Assembly (NCBI RefSeq): GCF_028583425.1
Contig: NC_072801.1
Coordinates: 60,403,766-60,467,765 of the forward strand
Direction of reading: 5' to 3'
Origin: Eublepharis macularius
Taxonomy: Eukaryota; Chordata; Lepidosauria; Squamata; Eublepharidae
Length of the DNA stretch: 64,000 bases
Below, piece after piece: positions 1 through 11,765 of the stretch. Both the position numbers and the translations under genes were made by a program. The notes under the pieces were generated by a model. The model was not told where the DNA came from. It searched no databases and worked only from the letters and a program-made list of their open reading frames with translations. The stretch's first letter is position 1. The number at the start of each line of letters is the position of its first letter.

Positions 1-40
1 TAGCCCTATGAATACCCAGCTGGGGTGTGGCAAGGAAAGG

Positions 41-342
41 GGCCCTTTTCACACTACTTACTTGCTTTCGAAACATCACGAGATGTAGCGCAAAAAATGC
101 AGAAGATAGCGTCTTCTCGCAAGAGTTTTGCGCGACATCGTGCAAAACTCTTGCAAGAAGATGCTATCTTCCACGTTTTTTGCGCTACATCTCACGATGT
201 TTCGGAAGCATGTAAGAAGTGTGAAAAGGGCCCCTTTCCTTGACACATCGCGCAAAACTCTCGCAAGAAGATGCTATCTTCCGCTTTTTTTGCGCTACAT
301 ATCGCAATGTTTCAGAAACAAGTAAGTCGTGTGAAAAGGGCC
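41..342. mobile_element. Hairpin-rich TIR element, 3-bp target duplication
   Basis: Ends GGCCCTTTTCACAC and GTGTGAAAAGGGCC, flanked by AGG/AGG. Internal repeated blocks (GAAGATAGCGTCTTC-like, AAAACTCTTGCAAGAAGATG) form nested inverted repeats. Related to 54255-54467. Non-autonomous, Harbinger-like by its duplication length. Confidence 0.65.
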
Positions 343-858
343 AGGGGTTAACAGAGGAACAAGGCTCAGAGAATGGATGATCAGTGCTGGGTTCGGCCAG
401 GATGGGTGAACCTCAGAGAGAAAAGAGACGTCAAGAAAAACAGAGGGGAGAGGAAGATAGGCTGGCCGGGAAAGGTGGTCAAGGCCCAGGAAATAGAGGA
501 AGAGGCTGTAAGAGAGAAGCTAGGTCTGTGGGCAAGGTAAGACAGCCAGATTTGTGCAGGCCTGGGGGAACTGGCCAGCAGCAGATGTACTGCTCAGCCC
601 CCTGAGGTTTTAAAATGGCAAAGCAGGAACTGCTCTTGTGTAGATATCTGTGTGGATTTTGCTTATTGCAATAAAGACTACCTTAGGGAGCACCACTGAA
701 TCTGGGTGAGTTCTGCTGGCCATAGAAGAGACGATGTCTGGCTGCCTGCTGATGGGACCACATTTGGTTTGTGCTCATTTTTAAAAACTCAGTTGCAATA
801 GCAAAGGGCTATTTGTCACCCAGTGGAGGAACAATGAAACTGTCGGTGAAGCCTCAAT
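343..858. other. No gene recognised
   Basis: I see no exon with Ig or TM character; the short open frames have no recognisable motif. Confidence 0.4.
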
Positions 859-1075
859 TCCTTTCTGTTTCCAGTGGAAGTAACCATGGTTAATATTCAC
901 AGCCCTTTCTGTTTTTAGTGGAAGTAACCATGGTTAATATTCACAGCCCTTTCTGTTTCCAGTGGAAGTAACCATGGTTAATATTCACAGCCCTTTCTGT
1001 TTTTAGTGGAAGTAACCATGGTTAATATTCACAGCCCTTTCTGTTTCCAGTGGAAGTAACCATGGTTAATATTCA
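859..1075. repeat. Minisatellite, 44-bp unit, five copies, alternating variants
   Basis: Units carry CTTTCTGTTTCCAGTGG or CTTTCTGTTTTTAGTGG followed by AAGTAACCATGGTTAATATT. Variants alternate CC, TT, CC, TT, CC, which implies later copying as an 88-bp dimer. Confidence 0.9.
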
Positions 1076-1490
1076 CGCGGTTAATATTCCTACATTTTCA
1101 TACAAGCTTGTCCCATTATCCGCCTTCATTTCTCTCAAACACGCTCCACTTCCAAGGCAAATGTTAAGGGATCCCTTCTCTCCCCTGCCCCACCCACACA
1201 ACCCGGTTCTTGACTTTTCTTCTGCCAGTCATTCAATAAAGCAAAGCAATTATTTCCCACTTCCCACCATCCCCCAGGGATATCGGTATCTCCCTTGAAT
1301 CTCCTGTGCAGTCCTTTTTGTTACTTATCCCGGTTTTTGTGACTGTTACCAAAGATCTCTAATCCTGTAGCTTATATGTGTATAGGTACCCTATTCTGGC
1401 CTGGGCATAAAACCAAAAGGTAATGCCTCATGTATAAGAAGAGGGATTTGGAAAGCAGGAAAAAGAAAAATGCCCAGCTTGTCTCCTCAC

Positions 1491-1781
1491 CTGTCAAAAT
1501 TAGCTCCACAGGGTCACTTGGCTCTGACAAGACAAAGGGATTTTCTCTGCAATGATACTGACAGCTGTAACTCCCTGCATCCTCTGTCCTCACCATTGAA
1601 ACAAGGAATTCTGTTGTTTTTCCACCCGGCTCTGTCTTCTGCGACTCAATCAGCTTTCCTGATTTGTGCAGGGAGAAGTTTCTTCCCGTTTCTGAGCTCT
1701 GGCATTTAATGGTGACGTCTGAGCCCAGTGGAAGCTTTCCTCTGGGAATCACATCGATGAAGGGCTTGGTGAGGCTGGGAT
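1491..1781 (-). CDS. Gene A exon 4: Ig domain D2
   Basis: 291 nt, phase 1 to 1, acceptor CACCTAG, donor GTGAGG. Opens DPSLTKPFIDVIP; cysteines lie in VTIKCQS and SYSCQYH; ends VLSEPSDPVELILTG. Leu-Ser replaces Trp-Ser of the WSxPS signature. Closest in form and donor to gene B exon 5. Confidence 0.85.
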
Positions 1782-4700
1782 CTAGGTGACAGAAAACACA
1801 GGGCACGGAGTGATCATTGCTGGATATTCAACCCGTATATCCTTTTGATGCAGATCAGATCAACAGATCCATCTCCTGCCAGTTGAGTCTGTTCTAGTAC
1901 TGTAGATATCCAGGATTCAGTGTATTATATGATACTACAGTACGGGATACTGGGCAAAATTCAGCATCCTGAGGCACCACATTGCATTAAAAAAAACAGG
2001 GTTTTAGCCCTTAAACCTAATACTAAATTTAAATGTATGGGAAACGCAAATTTTATTCTGCATGAATAAAAGTGGTGAGCTCCACTTTTATTCATGCAGA
2101 ATTCATCTTCGTGCTAAATGTTTGCATTCCTAGCGCAAGGCTTACAGAGCTCTGGTTACTTCTCTGCTTGCATAGTTCACCGGTGCAGTGTCCCTGTTGG
2201 CAAAGTCCAGCAGGAACCTGTTTAGTAGTCGGCAGAAGCAACTGCCGTTGTTTTACACAGAAAACAAAATGTCACGGTTGAGGGTTCTGTCCCCCATCCC
2301 AACATCTAGTTTTGTCAGTGCTAGAATATAGGGAAGGGGAAACATCTCTCGTGTGAGCTCCACCTGCAACCCGCAAGTGGTATAACCCAGAGACAGAGTT
2401 ACCACTTCCATGAGAGTTAGCTCAAAGTCTCTCCTTAAGTTGGACTTGGTCAGGAATCCATGAAACATTCTGATAAGCCTCACTCCACCCTTCTCTTTGT
2501 ACTGTTTTTTTCAATTAGATTTTGTTTTCACCGAACTCTTTATATTTCTACATCCAAAAACAATCTTACATTGGCAACTATGTAACTATGCTAATGCCCT
2601 AATTTTTAAATTTAGAATATTTGAAAATGAAGCCTTCAAGGGGAGACATGAATAGTATCATAATAATCCGCATCAGCATTAAAAGCAAGCTATAACCTAT
2701 GGCTAGTAATTCATAACAAGCCCTCCCATAAATGTCAATGCTAAAATGTCCAACTTTAACTAACGTAGAAGCCCCCTCAGGAGATTCAAGAAGGCCCTGC
2801 AAAAGAACAAGGTGGAACCTTCCTGTGGGAGGCGGTCCCCATCTGATGGGAGGCCTGTGTACAGGTTGCCATTGAAAACAGCTTGGGAAAGCAGCAGGTA
2901 ATGTGAAGAATGGAGGTACTGCAAAGGTTCCTATAGAGAGAGACAGTCTCTGAGGTAAGTGGGACACAGGCCGCAAGGGGGTTTTAAGGAAAATCCCAGC
3001 ACCATTAGCTGAATCCAAAAACAAAGCAGCAACCAATGTAGGGATCGTAAATGGGAGTAATATTTTCACAGATGAGTCCTGCATATCAAGTAGGTACCAC
3101 CATCTTCACCGGGTGAATTTTCCAAGTTTTCTGCAGGGTCAGCCTGATGTAGGATGTGCTACAATAGTCTGGCCTTGAGGTTGCTGTAGCAGGGAACTAC
3201 ATGGCTTCAGAAAATGCGCTAATTGACTGTGTGTTTGCTTGGTTGATGACTTGGACTGGGAGAAAGGTAGAGAGAAGTGCCTGAGTGTGATAAACATCCG
3301 TGGATAATAACAAAGAAATGCTATTGCCAACCCCTGTTGCTTGCAAACCATTTTAAGAAAGGATGCCTTTTGTGACTGTGTTCCAGAGGGGCTGCAGCGT
3401 CTTTGACTCTTTGCTCCACAAGTCGCTGCACTTCTGCAGACACCTGCGGCCTGGGTGAGGTGATGCTCAGAATACACAGTGGAGACATTGGAAGGTACAT
3501 CTGTATTCTCATTTGATTTATAAATGACATATAGAATTGTCACGAGGAAAAACAATGTAGACAGACTGAGCCAGAGACTCTCACCTATTATGTTGATGGT
3601 AACACGGTCACTTTCGGGTGACCATTGTTCAACCATGTCATGTTTCCTCTGATATTTACACCAATAGACCCCACCATCTGTTCGCTCGACAGCAGACAAG
3701 AGGAATACAGCTTCATGCAACTTGGCCTCTCTGATCAGACGTGTACGCCGTTCGTTGTGCAGAAAGAACTCTGCTTGTGCCACCTTTTCACTCCGACACT
3801 GGATGGTGACATTTCCTCCTAGGATCGCCATGTCACTGGGGCTCAAGGAGATGGAAGGTTTGGGAAAATCTTGTCCTGGATAGGAAGAGAATAGGATGTG
3901 ATTTGGAAGGAGGAACATCATCAACAGTCCGACTCTATAAAATGGGTGACATTTACATATGTACCAGACCAAATCTGAGTAAATGTCCAGACTCCAGACC
4001 TGGAGAAGATTCAGCCAAACCTTTGTCTAGGGCATTTGTCAATAGAATGAATGGCCAGTTTTTTCCTCTAAGTATGTGGTCAGCAAATAGTTGATCATGG
4101 CTGTGAGGGTCCTCCCTCACAAGCACTTCCACCTGACAGTCTGCCATCCTGCCAGCTCCCCATGCAGGCATCCCCTCCAGCCTCAGATGGGCAGGGAAGG
4201 GGGTTGCACCACCTTGTTCCTTCTGCACTGGGAGTAACAGCACGCTCCAGCTCTCTGTCCTCGTAATTCCTCCTGGGCCTTCACAGGAACCTGATTTTAA
4301 AGGATCCCCCCTTGCCCCACCTCCCTGGATCTTCTCCCAATCACCACCCAGCGTCCCTGAGTGGCCTTTCTCTGAGCCTATCTGGTGGGAGGGCTGGGTA
4401 GACTCTGCAGTCTCCTGGCCTCACCCACTCCATCCCAGCCCAGAGTGGGGCATTTGTTCTGTTCTCTGCCTGGTTCCCCCCTGTTGCTTCTGGAGCCTCT
4501 CCAGTGGCTCCCTTGGCAGCTTGGGGCCTTTGCCTGCCTGGCTGAGGTTGAGCTGCCTGGGCAACTGCAGGAGAAGGGTGAAGCAGCTGGGTGGCTGCAG
4601 GCTGTTCCCCAGGGTTGTGCCGGGGCGTTGGCTGCTGCTATCCTAATGGTGAAGGTGGTCTGGGGCTCTGTAGAGGCACCTGCAGCTGAGGTACTGACAG

Positions 4701-6614
4701 CGGCGGAGCTACAGAGGCTGAGGATGGTGCCTCTGTTGCAGGGCTGGGGGTGGGTGGGGCGGTGGACAGGAAGACAGCATCGCCGGACAACGGGGAACCC
4801 TATTTGGACTGAAATGAGAGTCTGGCAACATTGGCTCCACCCACTGCCTGACTCCCACAGGAGTCCTTGAAAAAGTGCCCTTTAACAGCCTCCCTCACTA
4901 GGTGAATAAGGGGGGGTGGAGTGGGGGGACTTTCAGAGCTCTCCCTTTCATGAAGCTTAGCTGGTCACATCTTGGCATCATTCAAGACAAGTGAAGGAGA
5001 GTGAAGAACTGAGCTGAGCTGTGTTAGGAAAAAAGGCCTCTGCTTCTGTTTAACCCCCGTCCTCCGTTATGTAGTATACTTGCCTGGGCTTAGTAGTGAG
5101 CTCCTAAGGTGCATCCTGGAAGGTAACAGATTTCTGCTCCTTCTCTGTTGCTATTTAGAATGAAGGGGAGTGGGTTAAAGAGCCCTTTGTGCCTCTCTCT
5201 GTGGTCCTTGAAGATGTGTGTGGTGGGGGGGGGGGGTGCTGGTTGCTGAGTGACAAATGCATGGGGTCGATGGGGTTTAGTGTGCCTGACATCCACAATC
5301 TGCTCAGATGTCCATGCTGACTGCATGGGGCATTCCATTTGGACTGGCAAGAACTGCTTGAGGGGCACTCCTGTTGGGGTTGCCAACTGACCCCCTCCAA
5401 ATCAGCTTTGGGTTTTTAAAAGCGGCTTGATATCTAAGAATTACCAGGAAAAGCTTTTCATAGTATGAACACACTGCAGTTAAAAACATAGTTACAGAGA
5501 GCAGTAAAAACTTAGCAAGCCGATCAAACCAGAAATTGCACCACCAACCACCTAATGCTAGTTGGCAGTACCAACATCGATACTCTCTCTAGCTGGTTGT
5601 GTCAGCCAGCACTAGGAGAAGCAACTGCCCAACATGGTATGAGCTGATGGGCTCCCATATTCATGGGTGGTCCAAAGCAACAGAGGGGGACAGTACTGAC
5701 ATTTCCTGAGCTCCCACAAGAACTCTATGCACATGGGCTTGATCTCTGATATTGGGGATATTCTTGAATGAAGAAGAACCCTGCACATAACTGTATGTGT
5801 GGCTGGCATGTGCCTCTGGTGCTGTGCCCAGATTCAGGCAAAGTATTAGACAATGAGGCCTGCATGTTCAGACCTGCATCCCTCTCTGCTCACATTGCTA
5901 TGTCCATTAATGTAGGTACAAGGACTTGTCTCCTTGGGCCCTGAAAGCAGCAGGCCATGGGCAACCCCTCCTTTTTCCTCTTGGGTAAAGCAGCCGTGCC
6001 TATGGGGGAAACACTCTGGTCGGAATTAGGTTACATTATTCTTGATTTGTATTGTGATTGATACAGTGGGACAGGTCTCTTGTACTTGCAGTTCAAGTAG
6101 AAGAGGGCATTTTGCCAGGTTTAGCTCTTCACCAAGAGGGAAGATGCGTGTTTCTCATTATCTTCCTCCCCACCCAAATAATCTTTTTATCCACAGCTAC
6201 TTACCTCTAGGCCCTGACCTGGATAGCCCAGGTGAGCCTGATCTTGTCAGATCTCAGAAGTTAAGCAGGGCTGGCCTGGATTAGTAATTGGATGGGAGAC
6301 CTCCAGTGAAGACCAGGGTTGCAGAAGCAGGCAATGGCAAACCACCTCTGTTAGTCTCTTCCCATGAAAACCTCACCAGGGGTCCCCATAAGTAAGCTAC
6401 AGCTTGAAGGCATTCTCCACCATGCTTACCTCTAGACATCCATCTCTGCCCAGTCATCCACCATCCTGGAAATGAGAGGATTTCATTACTGGCAAGATAT
6501 CCAAGAAACAAGAGCTGGTGTGGGTTTCTGCTCCTCCCACCCTACACATCTGGTCCTGTTAGCCTTTCCTGTGAGATACCAACCGAGAAAAAGTATGCTA
6601 AAAGAAAGCGTCAT
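1491..6614 (-). CDS. Gene A: LRC-type receptor, 5' part (leader, D1, D2); 3' end beyond window
   Basis: Exons 6584-6614, 6430-6465, 3585-3875 and 1491-1781 join in phase 1 throughout: 649 nt, about 216 residues, open at the 3' end. Leader MTLSFSILFLG plus GWWMTGQRWMSR, then D1 (GQDFPKPSIS ... QWSPESD) and D2 (DPSLTKPFID ... LSEPSDPVELILTG). No TM or tail exon was found between 1 and 1490, so those should lie to the left. Whether it is inhibitory or activating cannot be told. Gene A differs from B and C in that its D1 keeps a Trp-containing WSPES motif and lacks the extra cysteine pair. Confidence 0.75.
1782..3584 (-). other. Gene A intron between D1 and D2
   Basis: Holds a 48-bp near-perfect palindrome (2055-2102). 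A minus-strand open stretch (2253-2483) is unrecognised. No additional Ig or TM exon was seen. Confidence 0.5.
3585..3875 (-). CDS. Gene A exon 3: Ig domain D1
   Basis: 291 nt, phase 1 to 1, acceptor TATCCAG, donor GTGAGAG. Opens GQDFPKPSISLSP; cysteines lie in VTIQCRS and VYWCKYQ; ends QWSPESDRVTINIIG. Reading through the donor stays open and adds a strongly hydrophobic stretch (LWLSLSTLFFLVTILYVIYK) and then a tail, so an intron-retained D1-only membrane form is conceivable. Confidence 0.85.
3876..6212 (-). other. Gene A intron 2, nothing recognised
   Basis: Contains a poly-G run near 5226 and no recognisable exon. An open frame at 4385-4870 on the plus strand is low-complexity and unsupported. 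Confidence 0.4.
6213..6412 (+). mobile_element. 5S-rRNA-derived SINE
   Basis: Carries the 5S internal promoter region (AGAAGTTAAGCAGGGCTGG, then TTGGATGGGAGACC) followed by a non-5S body. Too diverged and too short on the 5' side to be a 5S gene. Sits next to leader exon 2 of gene A. Confidence 0.8.
6430..6465 (-). CDS. Gene A exon 2: 36-nt leader mini-exon
   Basis: TTTCCAG acceptor, GTAAGC donor, phase 1 both sides; encodes GWWMTGQRWMSR. A 5S-rRNA-derived SINE ends within about 20 bp of its donor. Confidence 0.8.
6584..6614 (-). CDS. Gene A exon 1: start codon and leader
   Basis: MTLSFSILFLG with a split last codon, donor GTTGGTAT; the same 31-nt coding length as in B and C. RUNX- and ETS-like sites lie about 225-275 bp upstream. 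Confidence 0.75.
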
Positions 6615-6836
6615 GTTGATAGATCTCTCTCTCTGGTAGCCAGAAGGGTCTTGTGTGCTGCTAACTCAGAAGCCCTGGATGATGGTCCCAGCTGGGCACA
6701 GCCGCTTCTAAAATCCAGCCATTTTCTGTGGCTCAGTTCCTGCTCACGTTGGCTGTGATTCACCAGGGCTGCTTACCATGAGGTCTGTGATATGTCACTA
6801 TATTTGATTAAGGACAATTCCCACCACTGCCTGGCA

Positions 6837-6889
6837 AACCACATCCCCTTTTCAGTCTAGTTGCAGAGCATGCATGAAACAGAGGAAGC
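6837..6889 (-). promoter_or_regulatory. Gene A upstream RUNX-like and ETS-like sites
   Basis: AACCACA at 6837-6843 (TGTGGTT on the coding strand) and GAGGAAGC at 6882-6889. The same pair in the same order recurs upstream of C, B and P. RUNX and PU.1/ETS factors are known to drive KIR and LILR promoters; binding here is inferred. Confidence 0.5.
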
Positions 6890-7138
6890 TGTCAGTTTGC
6901 AAAATCCACGTGGATGCTGTGAAAGTTCAGCTGGCCTCTGTAAGTGCAGAGGTTAATTGCCGTTTTGTTTATCCAGAAGCTCTCTGGTGGTGTGGTGGTG
7001 GCAGCTAAGACAGGGCACATAAGTGAGAAATTGACTTGTGGGGGTTCCACTGACCCTGTGAATGCCTTTGTATTCAAACTGGCAATGAAAGCTGTGTGAA
7101 AAATCATCACTATATGGAAGGAATCAAGAAGCAACTGA

Positions 7139-7256
7139 GGGCCAAGCTACACATGACGAATGACACTTGAACGGCAAGTGTATTTCTCCCTGTTCACTTG
7201 CCCTCCACTCAATCCACTTGCCGTTCAAGTGTCATTCGTCATGTGTAGCTTGGCCC
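7139..7256. mobile_element. Hairpin MITE, GGGCCAAGCTACA family
   Basis: 118 bp, nearly all inverted repeat, flanked by TGA/TGA. Other copies: 17601-17713 (left end lost), 34453-34621, 46348-46476. Confidence 0.85.
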
Positions 7257-7302
7257 TGAGAAGAAAACATCTGTCCATTACATATCCAAACTTTATTTCC
7301 AA

Positions 7303-8318
7303 GGCCAAATCCACATGTCTCAAGTTTGCCGCTTTCTCCCCACCATTTATGCACTTCTCAGAGGGCTATTCACATACTCTTACCGCAATCCCGCCATTCT
7401 TTCGCATCTGTTGCGTTGTGCCTCAGATGAGTTTGGCGCGTTTTCTAACGCTTCTCTTGTGCAGTTCTCACCATGGATGTGAACAAATAGAAGCGGTTCA
7501 CAAAGAGACCACCCCCTTTTAACCACCCCCACTTCCTTGTTTATAGCTTTTCCGGAATACCATCCCTCTTTGCTGTGCAATTATTATGGTTTCTAACTCT
7601 GTCCATGGCGTGCCCGCCCCCCTGTTCCTTTTTTTTTTTTAAAGTGGGCATTCCTAGCGCTATTGCGCAATCCTGTCCATCAATATCACCCTGAAGTGGA
7701 GCACTCAAAAGTGCCTGTGGAAACATGGAGGGGGATCATTTTCATTTTTTTTTCATTTGCGTCATTTTTTACTGCTAAAGGACTGCTTAGGTAATATCTG
7801 TGGCTGCCAAAGTTGACTCTCCTTTTTTTTTTAAAGAAATGTTGAAATTACTGTTATAGTGAAAATCCGCTGTTCTACAATAACATTTTAGCATTAAATA
7901 AGTAGTATGTGCTAAGTGGCCAGCACCAGCCTCCCGCAATCTTTCCCAGTGACCCATTGTTCTCTCCTGGGGATCTATGACTATCAGAAAACACGGCTTC
8001 TCTTGGCCTGAGTGTGCGATGCTTCATTGTGTGGTTTATCACTGAAAGGGGTATGTGGCCTTGCCGTAGCAATTTAGCAAAAAATCACTATAGCGGAAAT
8101 CTAGTATAAAAATGTTTTAAAACACAATGTCGTCATCAGCTATGGTGGATCTAAACCCACCCCTTAATGCGCAATTCTCCAAGGGATGTGGACAACGTAG
8201 AGCGCAATGCTGCCGCAGTAAGAGAGGGAATGTGAACACAGACTGGGACAGTGCGGGATAGACTCCAGCGTGATTATTGCGTATGAAAAACGGAAGGTAG
8301 GGAAGTGTGGATTCGGCC
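7303..8318. mobile_element. Harbinger-like TIR element, 1016 bp
   Basis: Ends GGCCAAATCCACA and TGTGGATTCGGCC, flanked by CAA/CAA. Related by its termini to the element at 23121-23995. No transposase frame seen. Confidence 0.75.
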
Positions 8319-9153
8319 CAAATCTCATCACCAGAATCCTTCCCTCTTCTGAATGTAGCCAGGATTTCTAACTCTACCATCTGATAAAATTTGCAGGAGT
8401 GTATGATCTAGTTTTTTCAACATCATATGTCCAGAGTTATCTCCCTTGAATTGTGTCTAACAAGATCTACTAGAGGAACAAATTTCATGGAGCAGGACTT
8501 TCCCACTGTTGCCTCCTGATGCATACAGCTCACTGAACAACCCTCCCTGCCCAACACTTTTGTATATGGGGTTCAGCAGGCCTTCAGGAACAGCATGGAA
8601 GAGGGGCGGGGATCAGCAGAAATTGCCACCTCTCTTCTCAAGGCAGATGCGCCCTTAAATCTTCAGAATTGCGTGGCTTGATGCAAGCCATTATCTGAAA
8701 ACTAGATTATTTCAGTTTCCCATGTAGACGATTATGACTGGAACCTCACAGAAGGATTCAATAAAAAGATATCTGAAGACAACAGAATGAGTCAGCTCTT
8801 CCCATACTTATTTAGACACTTATGCCCATTTTTCTTCCCAGTAGGGACCCAAAGCATATCACAAAGCCATCCTCCTCTCCTCCACTTTATCCTCACAACA
8901 ACTACTCCATCGGGCAGGTTAGGATGAGAGCGAGAGAGTGGCTAGGTTAAGCAACTTATGTGACAGAGCGGGGATGCAAAACTGGGCCTCTCAGATCCTA
9001 GGTTGACCGTCTAACCAGTACATCCTGCAGGCTTTCATACCTGGGCTCTGTTCTGCTGTCAGTTAGAGAAGTTCCATTGAATTAACCCAAGCAATTGCTA
9101 ATTCTTTGCCTGACACGCTCTAGTAAAACGCTTGCTAAAATGGACAGAACCTA
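8319..9153. other. No gene; SINE-like sequence at about 8805-9045
   Basis: The stretch CCTCACAACAACTACTCC...CAGAGCGGGGATGCAAA is a minus-strand SINE-type repeat similar to 24320-24545. The rest is unrecognised. Confidence 0.4.
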
Positions 9154-9355
9154 GAGCCAAGCTACAAGTGACTCCTTACACAGGTTGGACACCTGTCAGC
9201 TTCCCTCAAGTTTTGATGGGAAATGTAGGCATCCTGGTTTTACAGCATGGCTCTCCGTTACAGCTGCAAGACCAGGATGCCTACATTTCCCATCAAAACT
9301 TGAGGGAAGCTGACAAGTGTCCAACCTGTGTCCGGCGTCACTTGTAGCTTGGCTC
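9154..9355. mobile_element. Hairpin MITE, 202 bp
   Basis: Ends GAGCCAAGCTACAAGTGAC and its complement, flanked by CTA/CTA. Long inner arms contain CAAGTTTTGATGGGAAATGT. Related to 35399-35632. Confidence 0.85.
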
Positions 9356-9574
9356 CTAGAAATAAAAAACAACCTGAGGAGATGCAAGAAGTGCTGCCAT
9401 GTTGGGTGGATCACTTTAAAGAGGACTCAGCGGCCATTTTTAAGCTCATCTATTCTAGCAAACAACAATTACAGTGAAGCCAAAGGCAAGAGGAAGCACA
9501 GCGGTTACAGAGTTGGCGAAAGAGTGGAATGCCCTGGATTCAGCCCCTAATAACTGCTTGAGCTGCGTATCAGA

Positions 9575-9800
9575 GTATGTGTGTGTTGTGTGTCATCAAG
9601 TCGCCTCCGACTTATGGTGACCCCATGAATGAAAGACCTCCGAAACTTTAACACTTGCTTAGATCCTGCAAACTGGAGGCCGTAGCTTCTTTTATTGAGT
9701 CACGCCATCTCGTTTTAGGTCTTCCTCTTTTCCTACTGCCTTCCACTTTTTCTGACATTATTGACTTTTCGTAGCATCTTTTCTTCTCATGATGTGAGTG
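9575..9800. repeat. Interspersed repeat (two copies in window)
   Basis: TCATCAAGTCGCCTCCGACTT, then ATGGTGACCCCATGAATGA, then GTCTTCCTCTTTTCCT. The second copy is at 45571-45805. Widely dispersed type in reptiles; class not assigned. Confidence 0.6.
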
Positions 9801-9854
9801 AAGTATGACAGCCTCAGTTTTGTCATTTTAGTTTCTAGAGGGAATTCAGGCTTG

Positions 9855-10524
9855 GGCCGTCATCACACGGGCTTCTATTTAGCACAAAAATGGCGCAATT
9901 TCCCGGCAAACACCCACCTTATTCCAACACTGATGCGATTTTCTCTCTTCTGCTTTGTGCTTGATAGTCGCGATATTTTGCGCCTCAGTGTGAATGCCTC
10001 ACATTGATGTTTTTCGCCTCGCCACGCCATAGGCCCACCTTTTTTTCTCTCCTCAATCCCAGAATCCATTTCTCCCGCGACTCCCCCTTTTTTTTGTAAT
10101 AATGTCCTTATATCGCTATGACAACATCACACAATGAAAATTTTCTGCTGAAGAAAACAAGTAAAAATGACTGAATTGCCATTAGAGAAATTTTTATTTT
10201 AACCCAAAACCACACCTCGCTAAAAATGGCCGTGTTCAGTCATTTTCTGTTTTTTTTTAAATTACGATGTTATGGGTTGGGCTACCGGCATGTTTATCTA
10301 ATGTTATTCCATTATAGCGGAATTAAACGCCCCCCAAAAATTTTTTTAAAGGGGGAGGAGTTGCTTCTGCGCCCATTAGAGAGAACGGAACAGAGCGCTT
10401 AGGTGTGGACAGCTGGGAGCGCGAAGAAACGTGAGGTGACCCAAAGAAACATTACTGTGCCAATATCAGTGATGACGCTATATGCTGTAAATTTAACGGA
10501 ACAGATGCCCGTGTGACGACGGCC
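9855..10524. mobile_element. Harbinger-like TIR element, copy 1
   Basis: 670 bp with ends GGCCGTCATCACACGGGC / GCCCGTGTGACGACGGCC, flanked by TTG/TTG. Close relative of 40178-40837. Confidence 0.85.
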
Positions 10525-11765
10525 TTGATTTGATCTAGTGTAGTATCCATATATAGTAAATATCAGAGTGGGGATCTGAAATAGTCACCCCAGTTCTGGC
10601 TCAAAACTCTAACCATTATACAACGCAGACTCTTTAGTCTGTTAGCTGTGGAGCACAATAGCTACCAGACATCCTGCAGCTCTGAGTCAAGAGCATACAC
10701 GGATAAGAGTTCTTTAGCATAACTAGTGTTCCAAGGAGACCGTCAGTAGTGGGCAATGTCCCAAGAATTCCTGCCTCTGTCTGCCAATTGTTGGCCATCA
10801 ACAGGAGGAAATAGGCTGCCTGGAATTACCCACCATTTGCGGGCAAGCTGGGGAAGTTGGCATGAACGTTCTCGCGTCCCTGGCCAATGATGTCACTTCT
10901 GGTGTGACACAGCAGTGATAGCATCACACAGGAGCCAATTCTTTAGAAATTGTCCCCTAACGTGGCAAACATACTATGTCTGCATTGCCATTGCTTCCCC
11001 GTCAAACCAGAAGTGATGTGATCAACTGGCATTGCAAAAGGTAGGGAACTCGTCCACTCTGCCCCTTCTTCTGGCAACCCTACAGGGGTGGCACCAGGGT
11101 TTCTAGCGTCCAAGGTTGGGGGCAGCGCCAGGTCTGTTGCTGCCCCTACACATGCACACGGAGTGCGCGTGCGCCCTGGACTGCATGATGTTACTGTGTG
11201 TGACATCATGCAGCAAGCCAGCCCCATTGGTGCAGCGGGAGGCTGAGACGGTGCACGGAGGCTGCCTGCGCTCCCAGTCGGGCGCAGCGGGTGGCTGGTG
11301 CACGTGCGTCCTCCCAGCCCTCCTGCTCTGTTGTTCCGCACGCTGCCCAGATGCCTGCCGCGTCTGCTGCACCCAGCCGGGGGCATGTGTTGGCAGCTGC
11401 AGCAGCGTGGGGTGGGAGGGCTGGCAGGCTGCAGCAGTTACGGGCCAGGCATGGCAGGTGGCCGGGGTGGCGCACAAGTGGCTTCCCATCCCTCCCACTC
11501 AGCCACCAGCACTGCCGCCACCAGCTCTGCGGCACCCCCGGCGCCCCCTTTGGTGCCTCAGCGCTCAAGGCGGGGGCCAGACCTGCCTCAATGGGCGCGC
11601 CGGCCCTGCAACCCAAAGCACAATAATTGCCATGATCTATCTTCTAGTAGCTTGGGTAGCTGCTAGTGTTGTGTCCTTAATGCCAGACTTAGGAATAACG
11701 AGGCGGCATTATTTCCAACAGGCAAGAGTTTTATTAAGTCTCCATTCTTTCCCTAGCTGCAGCTA
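10525..11765. other. GC-rich repeat-like DNA, no supported gene
   Basis: Long overlapping open frames on both strands (11103-11874) reflect high GC rather than coding. Similar GC-rich segments recur near 32.1-32.5 kb, with motifs such as GATGTCA and CTGCAGC. Confidence 0.5.

Noticed and set aside
859-1075. CRISPR-like array
   Set aside because: Units are contiguous without unique spacers, and the genome is eukaryotic; it is a minisatellite.
3139-3530. Separate small gene downstream of gene A D1
   Set aside because: Open frames exist in two phases with a hint of VSAEVQRLVEQRVKD, but no start, homologous partner or splice support. Kept only as a read-through observation.
4385-4870. 161-codon plus-strand frame in gene A intron
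   Set aside because: Low-complexity Gly/Leu/Ala/Trp composition with no motif.
6213-6412. 5S rRNA gene
   Set aside because: Only the internal promoter part resembles 5S; the rest is a SINE body, and diverged copies occur elsewhere in the window.
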